A stretch of 30,588 nt of DNA, taken from contig JASDSW010000015.1 of the NCBI GenBank assembly GCA_041441555.1, positions 1 to 30,588 on the forward strand, written 5' to 3'. Positions 7,335-14,514 of the stretch are shown one piece after another. The notes beneath the pieces are model-generated. The model searched no databases. It saw only the letters and a list, made by a program, of their open reading frames with translations, and was not told the origin of the DNA. The position numbers were made by a program, and so were the translations under genes. The stretch is from Pseudaeromonas sp041441555 (GTDB lineage: Bacteria; Pseudomonadota; Gammaproteobacteria; Enterobacterales; Aeromonadaceae). How positions within the stretch are numbered: position 1 is the first letter of the stretch; the number at the start of each line of letters is the position of its first letter.

Positions 7335-8744
7335 TCACCAGGGCTCGAAGATGGAGCCATTGCCCGGCAGGAACAGACGCTGGTAGATGGCGGTCGCCTC
7401 CCCATCACTCATGCTGGCGATGTAATCACAGACGGTGCGATGCAAGGAGTGCTGGCTGCCCGGGGTGATGCGCGCCGACACCGATCGCGGCAACAGATCG
7501 CCGGGATTATCGCGAAATGCCTCGAACAGCTCGGCGATGATCTGCTGCCCCTTGTACTCCAGGGTGCGAATGCGCGGCTGGGCAATCACCTCATCAAACA
7601 CATAACTCTTCAGCCGCTTGAGGATCGCCTCGCCCTCGGGGCGCAGCCGCAGCCGATAATCGAGCAGCGGATGGTCGAACAGCCCGAGTTTGACCGGCTC
7701 GGTCTGGGTGGTGAGAAAATGGACCAGGTTGGTGATCGCCTGCTTGAGCAGACGCGGCTCGCCGCTGGCGATCCGCTTGGCGTAGTAATCCGGCTCGCGA
7801 TTCTTGCGACTCTCCAGCCGCGCCACCTCGACCAGCAGATCCCCCAGCTCCTCGGCCACCTTGTGCGGGCTGAGCAGCCCCACCGCCAGGGCATCCTCCA
7901 GATCGTGGACGCCATAGGCGATATCGTCGGCGATCTCCATGACGCTGCAATCGAGGCTCTTGTGCACCGCCCGTAACCCCTTGATGCGGATCCCCGCCTC
8001 GATCTTCTCAACCTCCAGCGGCTGGCAAAACAGCTGGCGATCGGCGGTCGAAAAGGGCGCCAACAGCCACTCCCGCACCTCGGACTCATCATTGTGGATG
8101 CACTTGGGCGGATGCCAGGGGGTCAGGTTGCGCGGCGTCGCCAGCGGGCGCTCGGAATAATCCGGCGCCACCTCGCCGAACAGCACCGGGTATTTGAGCA
8201 CCGCCAGCAGAGTGCGCCGGGTGAAGTCGTAACCGAAACCGTCGGAGTACTCACCCAGGCGGCTGAGGATGCGCAACGTCTGGCCGTTGCCTTCGAAGCC
8301 ACCGAATTCCAGCATGTAGTAGTTGAGGATCTTCTCGCCGTTGTGGCCGAAGGCCGGATGGCCGATGTCGTGGGCCAGACAGGCGGTTTCGATCAGGTGC
8401 TCGGGCGGCACCCAAGGCGCCAGCGCCTCCATCCCTTCGCGCTTGCCAAACCAGGCCAAGCGGTTGGCCAGTGAGGCACCGATCTGCGCCACCTCCAGCG
8501 AGTGGGTCAGTCGGGTACGAAAGAAGTCGTTTTCGCCGACGCCGACCACCTGGGTCTTGCCCTGCAGCCGCCGAAAGGCTGCCGAGTGGGTGATGCGGCT
8601 GCGATCGATGCGCGCCAGAAACTCCAGATCCGGGCTCTTGAACCCCTCCTCCTTGGCCGAGGGTGTCGACCCCTTGTTGCGGCTCGCTCCGCCCGTCGAG
8701 GAGCGTCGCTCCCCCCACTCCGGCCCCACCAGATCAATCGCCAT
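7335..8744 (-). CDS. dgt: Deoxyguanosinetriphosphate triphosphohydrolase (dGTPase-like)
   Basis: HD-domain metal-dependent phosphohydrolase of the dGTPase family, 469 residues. Family enzymes cleave dNTPs, typically dGTP, to the deoxynucleoside and tripolyphosphate. The metal-binding HD motif is clear: RTRLTHSLEVAQ followed by CLAHDIGHPAFGHNGE, with a later ADDIAYGVHDLEDA supplying the distal aspartate. Length and motif spacing fit the shorter dGTPase-like type better than the 505-residue E. coli Dgt, so substrate preference is uncertain. The start is the first ATG of the frame, with AGGGGTAGCGGGG upstream. It lies immediately before the araC-type gene with a 6-bp gap. In E. coli dgt is also near erpA, so its presence in this neighbourhood is not foreign. 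Some family members limit phage replication by depleting dNTPs; nothing here shows that role. Confidence 0.9.
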   Translation of the reverse strand: MAIDLVGPEWGERRSSTGGASRNKGSTPSAKEEGFKSPDLEFLARIDRSRITHSAAFRRLQGKTQVVGVGENDFFRTRLTHSLEVAQIGASLANRLAWFGKREGMEALAPWVPPEHLIETACLAHDIGHPAFGHNGEKILNYYMLEFGGFEGNGQTLRILSRLGEYSDGFGYDFTRRTLLAVLKYPVLFGEVAPDYSERPLATPRNLTPWHPPKCIHNDESEVREWLLAPFSTADRQLFCQPLEVEKIEAGIRIKGLRAVHKSLDCSVMEIADDIAYGVHDLEDALAVGLLSPHKVAEELGDLLVEVARLESRKNREPDYYAKRIASGEPRLLKQAITNLVHFLTTQTEPVKLGLFDHPLLDYRLRLRPEGEAILKRLKSYVFDEVIAQPRIRTLEYKGQQIIAELFEAFRDNPGDLLPRSVSARITPGSQHSLHRTVCDYIASMSDGEATAIYQRLFLPGNGSIFEPW

Positions 8745-8774
8745 GCCATACCCCGCTACCCCTGAGTGTCCACC

Positions 8775-8803
8775 AGCATACGGGATCGCGATCGCGGAGT
8801 GAA
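8775..8803 (-). promoter_or_regulatory. Candidate promoter of dgt
   Basis: On the minus strand TTCACT (8798-8803) and TATGCT (8775-8780) are 17 bp apart. Each matches four of six consensus bases. The spacer holds a perfect 10-bp palindrome, CGCGATCGCG (8787-8796), which could be an operator. Confidence 0.35.
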
Positions 8804-8824
8804 TGGCAGGAATCGAGGGCTGAA

Positions 8825-8853
8825 TTGAAAACGCTACCAGACACCATTACTAT
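8825..8853 (+). promoter_or_regulatory. Candidate sigma70 promoter of the FIST chemoreceptor gene
   Basis: TTGAAA (8825-8830) and TACTAT (8848-8853) are separated by 17 bp. Transcription would begin near 8860, leaving a leader of about 210 nt. Chemotaxis genes often use sigma28 instead; no clear sigma28 site was seen. Confidence 0.5.
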
Positions 8854-9073
8854 CGCCATATCCATGTGAACAATAAGGGATTATTGGCAGATGCACCGCC
8901 AAGAGAGCTGCTCCCTCACACCGGTTGCCGCTCAGTTCCCCGTCATCTGTGGTCGGAATGTGACGCGATGGGCAGTCGCCAGCTCAGACCCCGAGCAGGC
9001 TCGGTGCGAGCAGCCAGCCCCCAAAAGCCGGATGACATCCGACTCTCCACGATTTTTACCATGAGACGAACCA

Positions 9074-11086
9074 ATGAATTTTTTCAAGAAGCTGCTTCGA
9101 GCCCCGCAAGGCATTCAGACCATCCAAGCCACAGCAGCCCATTTAAGCGCAGAGCTGGCCGCCGTCTCACTCACCCCCACCTTCATCACGGGTTATGTCT
9201 CCCCGCATAACGATATCGAGAGCACGGCGCGGGCCATCGCCAGCCGCTTTCCCGGCGTCCCCTTCATGCTGTCGACCACCGCCGGCGAGCTCTGCTCACA
9301 GGGCGACAACCTCTACTGCCCCACCGCCGAGCGCTGGGATCAGGTGGTCATTCAGTGCTTCGATCGCTCGCTGATCGCCAGCGCCCAGATCGCCACGGTG
9401 CCGCTGGGCAGTGAGGATCTGCGCCGCGGTCAGGTGCAGGTTTCGCTGCAGGAGCGGATCGATCGTATCAGCCGCTCCTTGAAAAACCTGAGCGTCCAGA
9501 TGGAGATCGACCACCGTAACACCCTGGCCTATGTGCTGCTCGATGGACTCTCGGCTTCCGAATCCTTCTTCATGGAGGCCCTGTACAGCTCGGGGCGTTT
9601 CCCCTGCCTGTTTGTCGGCGGCTCATCGGCGGGCAAACTCGATTTTGCCCACAGCTGGCTGCATGACGGCCAGCGCAAGCTGGAAAACCACGCCGTGGTC
9701 GCCTTCTTGCAGATGGCGGAAGGGTGCCGCTTCGGCATCTTCAAGAGCCAGAACTTCGAGCCGACCCCCACCAGCTTCCACGTCATTCGCGCCTCCTTGG
9801 TCCAACGTCACATCAGCCATGTGATCAATCCGGCGGGCCGCATCGTCCCCTTTATCGAGGCCTTGTGTGACCACTTTTCCTGCACCCCGGCGCTGCTGGA
9901 AAAACAGCTCGCCGATTACTCCTTTGCCATCCGCGTGGGCCAGGAGCTCTTCGTCCGCTCCATCTCGCGTTTCGATCTGGAAAAGGGGCTGGTGCATTTC
10001 CACTGCGACATAGCCCCAGGCGAAGAGTTGATCCTGGTGCGCCGCACCGGTTTCCTCGACAGCACCAGCAAGGATTTCAAACGCTTCATGCAGGGCAAAC
10101 CGCGCCCTCCGATCTGTGGCATCCTGAACGATTGCATCCTGCGCCGACTCTACAATGGCAAGGAGTTGAACGGCCTGGGCAAGCTCTTCAACTGTCAGCA
10201 GTTGGCTGGTTTTTCAACCTTTGGCGAAATCCTCGGACTGAACCTCAACCAAACCCTGACCGCCATCTTCTTTTTCCGGGTCGCCAAGGGCGAGCGGTTC
10301 CAGGATGACTATGTGGACAATTTCGTCAGCCACTACAGCGAATTCAAGCTGTTCGCCCTGCGGCGCCAACTGGGCAAACTCTCCGGTTTTTCACGGGTCA
10401 TGGCCCAGCAGATCACCGATTACAAAAACCAGATGTTTGATCGGCCGCTGGATCAGGATCTGTTCGATCAGAGCATGCACAGCGTCGCCACCGGACTCAA
10501 TGAGTTGGGCGCCACCCTGCAGCAGGCGCACGCCCTGCGCAGTGAGATGGCCCAGCAGATGGATCTCTGCGCCCAGGATCTCTACACCTCGGTCGACAAT
10601 CTGACCCAACAGGTTGCCGAACAGGGCGATATCGTGCACCAGGCCAGCCAGACCGTGACCCGGCTTTCCGAAGAGGCGGTCGATGCGGCGGCCAGCGCCC
10701 GTCGTCTGACCGATGCCAGCGATCACATTCGCGGTGTCGTCGAGGTCATTCAACAGATCTCGGATCAGACCAACCTGCTGGCACTCAATGCCGCCATCGA
10801 GGCCGCGCGGGCCGGCGATGCCGGGCGAGGCTTTGCGGTGGTCGCCGACGAGGTGCGCAAACTGGCCGACCAGTCGCGCACCAGCGCTGGCGAGATAGGC
10901 GCCGACATTGCCGAGCTGGCCGGCAGCATCGGCGATGTGGCCCAAAAAATTGAGCAACAGACCGGCAAGGTCGAGGATATCTCGGCGATGTTGAAGACCA
11001 TCGAGGAGTTCAGCGAACAGACCGCCACCACCGCCCTGCACACCAAGGGCGTGGCCGATACCTTGCAAAAGATGACGCAGCAGTAA
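9074..11086 (+). CDS. Soluble chemoreceptor: FIST sensor domain plus methyl-accepting signalling domain
   Basis: A 670-residue cytoplasmic signal transducer. The first ~370 residues match the FIST sensor fold (FIST-N then FIST-C), with segments such as FMLSTTAGELCS and CLFVGGSSAGKLDF. Residues ~430-670 form a helical MCP signalling domain, whose conserved hairpin tip around 563-601 includes NLLALNAAIEAARAGD and GRGFAVVADEVRKLA. No transmembrane segment is present, so the receptor should be soluble or cluster-associated and sense an internal signal. FIST domains have been proposed to bind small ligands, and the NosP subgroup binds heme and nitric oxide; the ligand here is unknown. The C-terminal arm after the tip is only about 70-85 residues and has no receptor pentapeptide. 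The gene stands alone, with no che genes in the window. The ribosome binding site is weak (GAGACG). Confidence 0.9.
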   Translation: MNFFKKLLRAPQGIQTIQATAAHLSAELAAVSLTPTFITGYVSPHNDIESTARAIASRFPGVPFMLSTTAGELCSQGDNLYCPTAERWDQVVIQCFDRSLIASAQIATVPLGSEDLRRGQVQVSLQERIDRISRSLKNLSVQMEIDHRNTLAYVLLDGLSASESFFMEALYSSGRFPCLFVGGSSAGKLDFAHSWLHDGQRKLENHAVVAFLQMAEGCRFGIFKSQNFEPTPTSFHVIRASLVQRHISHVINPAGRIVPFIEALCDHFSCTPALLEKQLADYSFAIRVGQELFVRSISRFDLEKGLVHFHCDIAPGEELILVRRTGFLDSTSKDFKRFMQGKPRPPICGILNDCILRRLYNGKELNGLGKLFNCQQLAGFSTFGEILGLNLNQTLTAIFFFRVAKGERFQDDYVDNFVSHYSEFKLFALRRQLGKLSGFSRVMAQQITDYKNQMFDRPLDQDLFDQSMHSVATGLNELGATLQQAHALRSEMAQQMDLCAQDLYTSVDNLTQQVAEQGDIVHQASQTVTRLSEEAVDAAASARRLTDASDHIRGVVEVIQQISDQTNLLALNAAIEAARAGDAGRGFAVVADEVRKLADQSRTSAGEIGADIAELAGSIGDVAQKIEQQTGKVEDISAMLKTIEEFSEQTATTALHTKGVADTLQKMTQQ

Positions 11087-11194
11087 CTGGCGGTAGCGCC
11101 GCGCTTTCCGGGAGTGGTGTCAACCAATGGGGGCAGCCTGTTCGCCAGGAGCCATGTAAGATGCGACAGAGTTCCCCCTATTCCGGATGCCGCC

Positions 11195-12148
11195 ATGCGC
11201 CAAACCAACCTCAATCTGCTGCCCACCCTCAAGGCGTTGCTGGCCACCTGCAGCGTCAGCCGCACCGCCGAGCTGCTGCACCTGAGCCAACCCTCGATCA
11301 GCAAACAGTTGGCCCAGCTGCGACAGGAGTTTGCCGACGAGCTGCTGGTGCGGGAGGGACAGCGCTGGCTGCTGACGCCACGTGCCGAGGCGCTGCGCCA
11401 GGAGCTGGATGAGGCGCTCGAGCAGTTGCAGAGCCTGTACGCGCCACCGCAATTCAATCCGACCGACTGCGAGCGGGTGTTCCGCTTTGCCTCCTCCGAC
11501 TATGTGGCGCAGTTCATCCTGCCAGCCATCACGGCCGCATTGGCGCGCGAGGCTCCGCGGGCCAGCCTCGATTTCAGACTGTGGCAAAAGGAGCTGTTGC
11601 CGAACCTGCACCAGCAGGATCTGGATCTGGTCTCAACCATTACCGAGTCGATGCCCAGCGGATTGACCAGTCGCTATCAGGGGGAAGATGGTTTGGTGGT
11701 GCTGATGCGCAGCGACCACCCCTATCTGCAGGAGCCATTGAGCCGCGAGCGCTATCTGGCAGCCTGGCATGTTCAGGTCAGCGGTGGCGGCGACAAGGAG
11801 GGACCGGTCGAGCAGGTGTTGGCCCCCGCCCAGCAACAGCGACGCTGGTTTGCCCGCGTCCCCTTTTTTCAAGCCGCCGCCGGGATCCTGCGCCAGACCG
11901 ACTGCCTGCTGACCACCCCTGCCCACATCGCCTGGCAGCTGGCACAAGAGGGTGGTCTGGCCCTGCGACCACTACCCTTTACCTGTGCTCGTCAGCACTA
12001 TCATCTGATCTGGCACCAGCGTCATCAGCAGGATCCGGCCCATCAATGGTTTCGCGAGCTGACTTTTCCATTCTTAAGCCAGCATCTGCAGCAAGGGGTG
12101 GCCGCCAGCGCCCAGCTGTTAGCCCAGCAACATACCGATAATGAATAG
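11195..12148 (+). CDS. LysR-family transcriptional regulator
   Basis: A 317-residue regulator. The N-terminal winged helix-turn-helix is typical: LNLLPTLKALLATCSVSRTA, then LHLSQPSISKQLAQLR, then LLVREGQRWLLTPRA. The remaining ~220 residues form the periplasmic-binding-protein-like effector domain, starting near FRFASSDYVAQFILP. The effector is unknown. The frame is open from a GTG at 11114, but the extra 27 residues do not fit the family. ATG at 11195 places the first helix at the normal distance, so I use it. It lies 79 bp upstream of the LysE-type exporter on the same strand. Such regulators usually control an adjacent gene, often divergent, so exporter control is likely though the tandem layout is less common. 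Confidence 0.9.
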   Translation: MRQTNLNLLPTLKALLATCSVSRTAELLHLSQPSISKQLAQLRQEFADELLVREGQRWLLTPRAEALRQELDEALEQLQSLYAPPQFNPTDCERVFRFASSDYVAQFILPAITAALAREAPRASLDFRLWQKELLPNLHQQDLDLVSTITESMPSGLTSRYQGEDGLVVLMRSDHPYLQEPLSRERYLAAWHVQVSGGGDKEGPVEQVLAPAQQQRRWFARVPFFQAAAGILRQTDCLLTTPAHIAWQLAQEGGLALRPLPFTCARQHYHLIWHQRHQQDPAHQWFRELTFPFLSQHLQQGVAASAQLLAQQHTDNE

Positions 12149-12187
12149 CTTTTATTCGATAATTTCATTTTTGGAATAATCAGGATC

Positions 12188-12202
12188 CCGCTAGGCTAGC
12201 GG
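12188..12202. promoter_or_regulatory. Palindrome between the LysR and LysE-type genes
   Basis: The palindrome CCGCTA-GGC-TAGCGG lies 25 bp before the exporter start. Just upstream an AT-rich stretch (12148-12180) contains ATTC...GAAT arms. Either could be a LysR-type regulator site for the exporter; this is position-based inference. Confidence 0.3.
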
Positions 12203-12227
12203 CTCGACTCATCAAGTTGGAATCAAC

Positions 12228-12842
12228 ATGGCATTCACCACCTGGCTGGCGCTGGCCACCATCTGCATCATGGGCGCCATCAGCCCAGGCCCCAGTCTGG
12301 CGCTCATCATGCGCAACACGGTACGCGGCGGCCGCTGGCACGGCATGGCCACCGGCCTTGGCCACGGCTTGGGTGTCGGACTCTACGCCCTGATCGCCGC
12401 CTATGGTCTGGCGCTGCTGCTGACCACCACCCCCTGGCTGTTCCAGTTGGTGCAATATGCCGGTGCCGCCTTTCTGGCCTGGCTCGGTCTGCGCGGCCTG
12501 CTGGCCAAACCCGGAGCCGGCCCTGCGCCGGAACAGAGTGCCAGCGAACTCCGATCACGACGCCTCGGCGCCCTCGAAGGGTTTGCCGTCGCCTTCTTGA
12601 ACCCGCAACTGGCGATCTTCTTCGTGGCGCTGTTCAGCCAGTTTGTCCACGCCCATACCGATTGGCCGGAGGCGCTGCTGATGATGTTGACCGCCGGCGG
12701 CATCGATGCGCTCTGGTATTCGCTGGTCGCCGTCGGCCTCTCCCACGGCCCGGTGCTGGCCTGGCTGCGCGCCCAATCGCTGCTGATCGAACGCCTCAGC
12801 GCCCTGGTGCTGCTCGGCATCGCCGCCAAGATCGTGCTGTAG
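12228..12842 (+). CDS. LysE/RhtB-family amino-acid exporter
   Basis: Inner-membrane translocator of 204 residues, the standard size for RhtB-type exporters of amino acids or homoserine lactones. The family signature near the N terminus is present as GAISPGPSLALIMRNTVRGG, followed by GLGHGLGVGLYALIAAYGLA. About five to six hydrophobic helices are visible, and the central FLNPQLAIFFVALFSQF segment is also typical. The substrate cannot be deduced. The gene is directly downstream of the LysR-type regulator, its probable controller, and is followed by a GC-rich hairpin. The ATG lies after AGTTGGAATCAAC, a weak ribosome binding site. Confidence 0.9.
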   Translation: MAFTTWLALATICIMGAISPGPSLALIMRNTVRGGRWHGMATGLGHGLGVGLYALIAAYGLALLLTTTPWLFQLVQYAGAAFLAWLGLRGLLAKPGAGPAPEQSASELRSRRLGALEGFAVAFLNPQLAIFFVALFSQFVHAHTDWPEALLMMLTAGGIDALWYSLVAVGLSHGPVLAWLRAQSLLIERLSALVLLGIAAKIVL

Positions 12843-12850
12843 CTCCCGGC

Positions 12851-12880
12851 GGCCCGTCGTCGTGCGGGCCCCTCTTCTTC
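12851..12880 (+). terminator. Probable terminator after the LysE-type gene
   Basis: GGCCCG (12851-12856) pairs with CGGGCC (12865-12870) across an 8-nt loop, followed by the pyrimidine tract CCTCTTCTTC. The T-run is imperfect, so efficiency is uncertain. Confidence 0.45.
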
Positions 12881-12943
12881 CTGAGTTCGCCATCCCTAAG
12901 GATCCCTCCTGGCAAATCTCGATCTGTTTTTTTGCATCTTCGC

Positions 12944-12974
12944 TTGACCCTGCCGTAACGTAAGGCTCCAAAGT
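12944..12974 (+). promoter_or_regulatory. MerR-type promoter-operator of the downstream merR-like gene
   Basis: TTGACC (12944-12949) is followed by a 19-bp spacer and CAAAGT (12969-12974). The spacer carries an interrupted dyad, CCCTGCCG-TA-ACGTAAGG. An over-long spacer with a central dyad is the hallmark of promoters activated by MerR-family proteins through DNA twisting. It lies 30 bp before the merR-like gene, so autoregulation is likely. Confidence 0.6.
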
Positions 12975-13003
12975 GGCGGCAATGGCATGAGCAGGAGCAG
13001 ACG

Positions 13004-14047
13004 ATGTTGATTCAGGTGGGAGAGCTGGCAAAACGAGCGGGCATTACCGTTCGCACCTTACACCACTATGAACAACTGGGACTGCTGCTGCCGTCAGCCA
13101 GAAGCGCGGCAGGCTACCGATTCTACAATCTCGCGGATGTGCAACGGCTGCATATGATTCAAGTGCTGGCCAAAGCGGGGCTGGAGCTTGCCGCCATCAG
13201 GGATTTTCTGGAGCAACAAACGCCGTCATTGCCCGAGCTTCTCAACGCGCAAATTGGGTCGCTGGAGCAGCAGGTGCGTCACATTAACACCCTGCGCGAC
13301 CAGCTTATCGAGCTGCGTAGCGAGCTGCAGGCTAAGAGCGAACCTGATCTGGAGTCCTGGTTACACACGCTGGAGTTAATGAATATGTACGATCACTGGT
13401 TTACCCAAGAGGAGTTGCAACAGCTGCCGTTCATCGCCAAGAAGGAACCGCAGGCATCCATCTGGGCCTCACTGGTTCAGGAGGCACAAACCCTGATGTC
13501 CCAACAGATCGCGGTCACGGATCCGCAAGCCATGGCGTTGGCAACCCGCTGGATGGAGCGTCTGGAGCAAGACACGGCCGGGAAACCGGAGTTTCTCAAC
13601 CGGCTGAACGAGATGCACAGTGCCGAACCGCAGATGCGTGAACAACTCGGTATCAGCAGCGAGATGACCGACTATATCACCCGGGCGTTCGCCGAAACCA
13701 AGCTGGCCATTTGGCAACGTTACCTCTCGGACGAGGAGATGGCGTTCACCCGAGCCCACTATTTTGAGCGGATGCTGGAGTGGCCACCGTTGGTGATGAA
13801 ACTTCATCAGGCCTATCGGGAAGCTGTCGATCCAGCATCGGCGCAGGGGCAGACGCTGGCAGCCAATTGGCTTGAGCTGTTTCAATCCTACGCCGGGACC
13901 GATCCCGCAACACAGCAGAAGTTTCGTCTGGCCATGCAGCAGGAGCCCCATCTGATGAAGGGAACCTGGATGACAACCGACGTATTGGGCTGGCTACAGC
14001 AGGCGATCGGGATCCTGATGCAGCGAAAAATTTCATCCATCCGCTAA
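13004..14047 (+). CDS. MerR-family regulator with duplicated TipAS-like C-terminal region
   Basis: A 347-residue regulator. Residues 1-70 are a MerR winged helix, with VGELAKRAGITVRTLHHYE and the wing residues GYRFYNLADVQRL. Residues ~75-120 form the antiparallel dimer helix. The remaining ~225 residues are helical and resemble the TipAS drug-recognition domain of multidrug-sensing MerR proteins. Two segments look related: about 150-235, with DPQAMALATRWMERLEQD, and about 261-340, with ASAQGQTLAANWLELFQSY. This suggests an internal duplication. The protein is longer than TipA-type regulators of about 250 residues. ATG follows AGGAG at good spacing. Only its own promoter shows a MerR operator in this window, so targets elsewhere are unknown. 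The ligand could be a toxic hydrophobic compound, by analogy only. Confidence 0.88.
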   Translation: MLIQVGELAKRAGITVRTLHHYEQLGLLLPSARSAAGYRFYNLADVQRLHMIQVLAKAGLELAAIRDFLEQQTPSLPELLNAQIGSLEQQVRHINTLRDQLIELRSELQAKSEPDLESWLHTLELMNMYDHWFTQEELQQLPFIAKKEPQASIWASLVQEAQTLMSQQIAVTDPQAMALATRWMERLEQDTAGKPEFLNRLNEMHSAEPQMREQLGISSEMTDYITRAFAETKLAIWQRYLSDEEMAFTRAHYFERMLEWPPLVMKLHQAYREAVDPASAQGQTLAANWLELFQSYAGTDPATQQKFRLAMQQEPHLMKGTWMTTDVLGWLQQAIGILMQRKISSIR

Positions 14048-14063
14048 TCCGTTGTCCCTCCTA

Positions 14064-14087
14064 TCCCTCCCCGGATCAGGGGAGGGA
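14064..14087. terminator. Hairpin between convergent genes, possible terminator
   Basis: A 9-bp stem TCCCTCCCC / GGGGAGGGA with a 6-nt loop lies between the merR-like gene and the convergent small gene. Neither strand has a proper T-tract after it, so intrinsic termination is uncertain. Confidence 0.4.
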
Positions 14088-14115
14088 GAATCACCCGCAG
14101 TCCCGGACACCAGGC

Positions 14116-14415
14116 TCAGCGCGAATTGAGCTTGGTCCAGACCTCGTTTTCGGTCAGTTTGGGATTCTTATTGGTCAACTGAAGCTTACCGTCACTGCTG
14201 AGGGCCTGAGCCCAACCGACGATGCTGGTCACCGAGCGGGACGGCCAGTGGTTGGCAACTAGCCAGGCCTCAATCTCCGCCGGGTTGATGGGAATACGGT
14301 TCTTGTGCAGCACCTTGAGGGTGAGCTTGATGCGATCCTCGTCGTTGGCCTGCAACATGGCTTTATTGCAGGACGAAGAAAACGAGGTCAGCGCTCTTAA
14401 CAGAAGACTATTCAT
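14116..14415 (-). CDS. Small protein of unknown function downstream of mrcB
   Basis: A 99-residue, mostly helical, soluble-looking protein with no signal peptide. I do not recognise it firmly. The motif EIEAWLVANHWPSRSV and the following WAQAL resemble small uncharacterised helical proteins such as the DUF1889/YoaC type, but this is a weak impression. It is on the same strand as mrcB, 99 bp downstream, and may share its transcript. The ATG has GAGATGA upstream. An internal ATG (MLQANDEDR) would give a shorter form. It converges with the merR-like gene. Coding status rests on the open frame, a plausible ribosome binding site, and fit between well-defined neighbours. Confidence 0.65.
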   Translation of the reverse strand: MNSLLLRALTSFSSSCNKAMLQANDEDRIKLTLKVLHKNRIPINPAEIEAWLVANHWPSRSVTSIVGWAQALSSDGKLQLTNKNPKLTENEVWTKLNSR

Positions 14416-14514
14416 GGTTCATCTCGAATGGCTGGCAACCCGTCGGTTGCCGCCATATCTGGTTGGCCGGCGCGGCGAGCGATTTCGCCGCATGGAAATT
14501 TGAGCGCATGGAGA

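Larger units (their letters stand above)
8745..9073. other. 329-bp divergent intergenic region between dgt and the chemoreceptor gene
   Basis: It contains the two divergent candidate promoters and, on the plus strand, a leader of about 210 nt before the chemoreceptor start. The leader has small hairpins, such as CCGAG/CTCGG at 8991-9004 and CGGAT/ATCCG near 9029-9041. I found no match to a riboswitch class I know. A short open frame from 8866 overlaps the chemoreceptor out of frame and is not credible. Confidence 0.5.

Noticed and set aside
8854..9073. Cyclic-di-GMP (GEMM-type) riboswitch in the chemoreceptor leader
   Set aside because: Considered because such riboswitches occur before chemotaxis genes in related bacteria, but the conserved core sequences were not found.
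8866..9210. 114-codon frame in the chemoreceptor leader
   Set aside because: It overlaps the chemoreceptor start out of frame, lacks a ribosome binding site and has no recognisable protein features.
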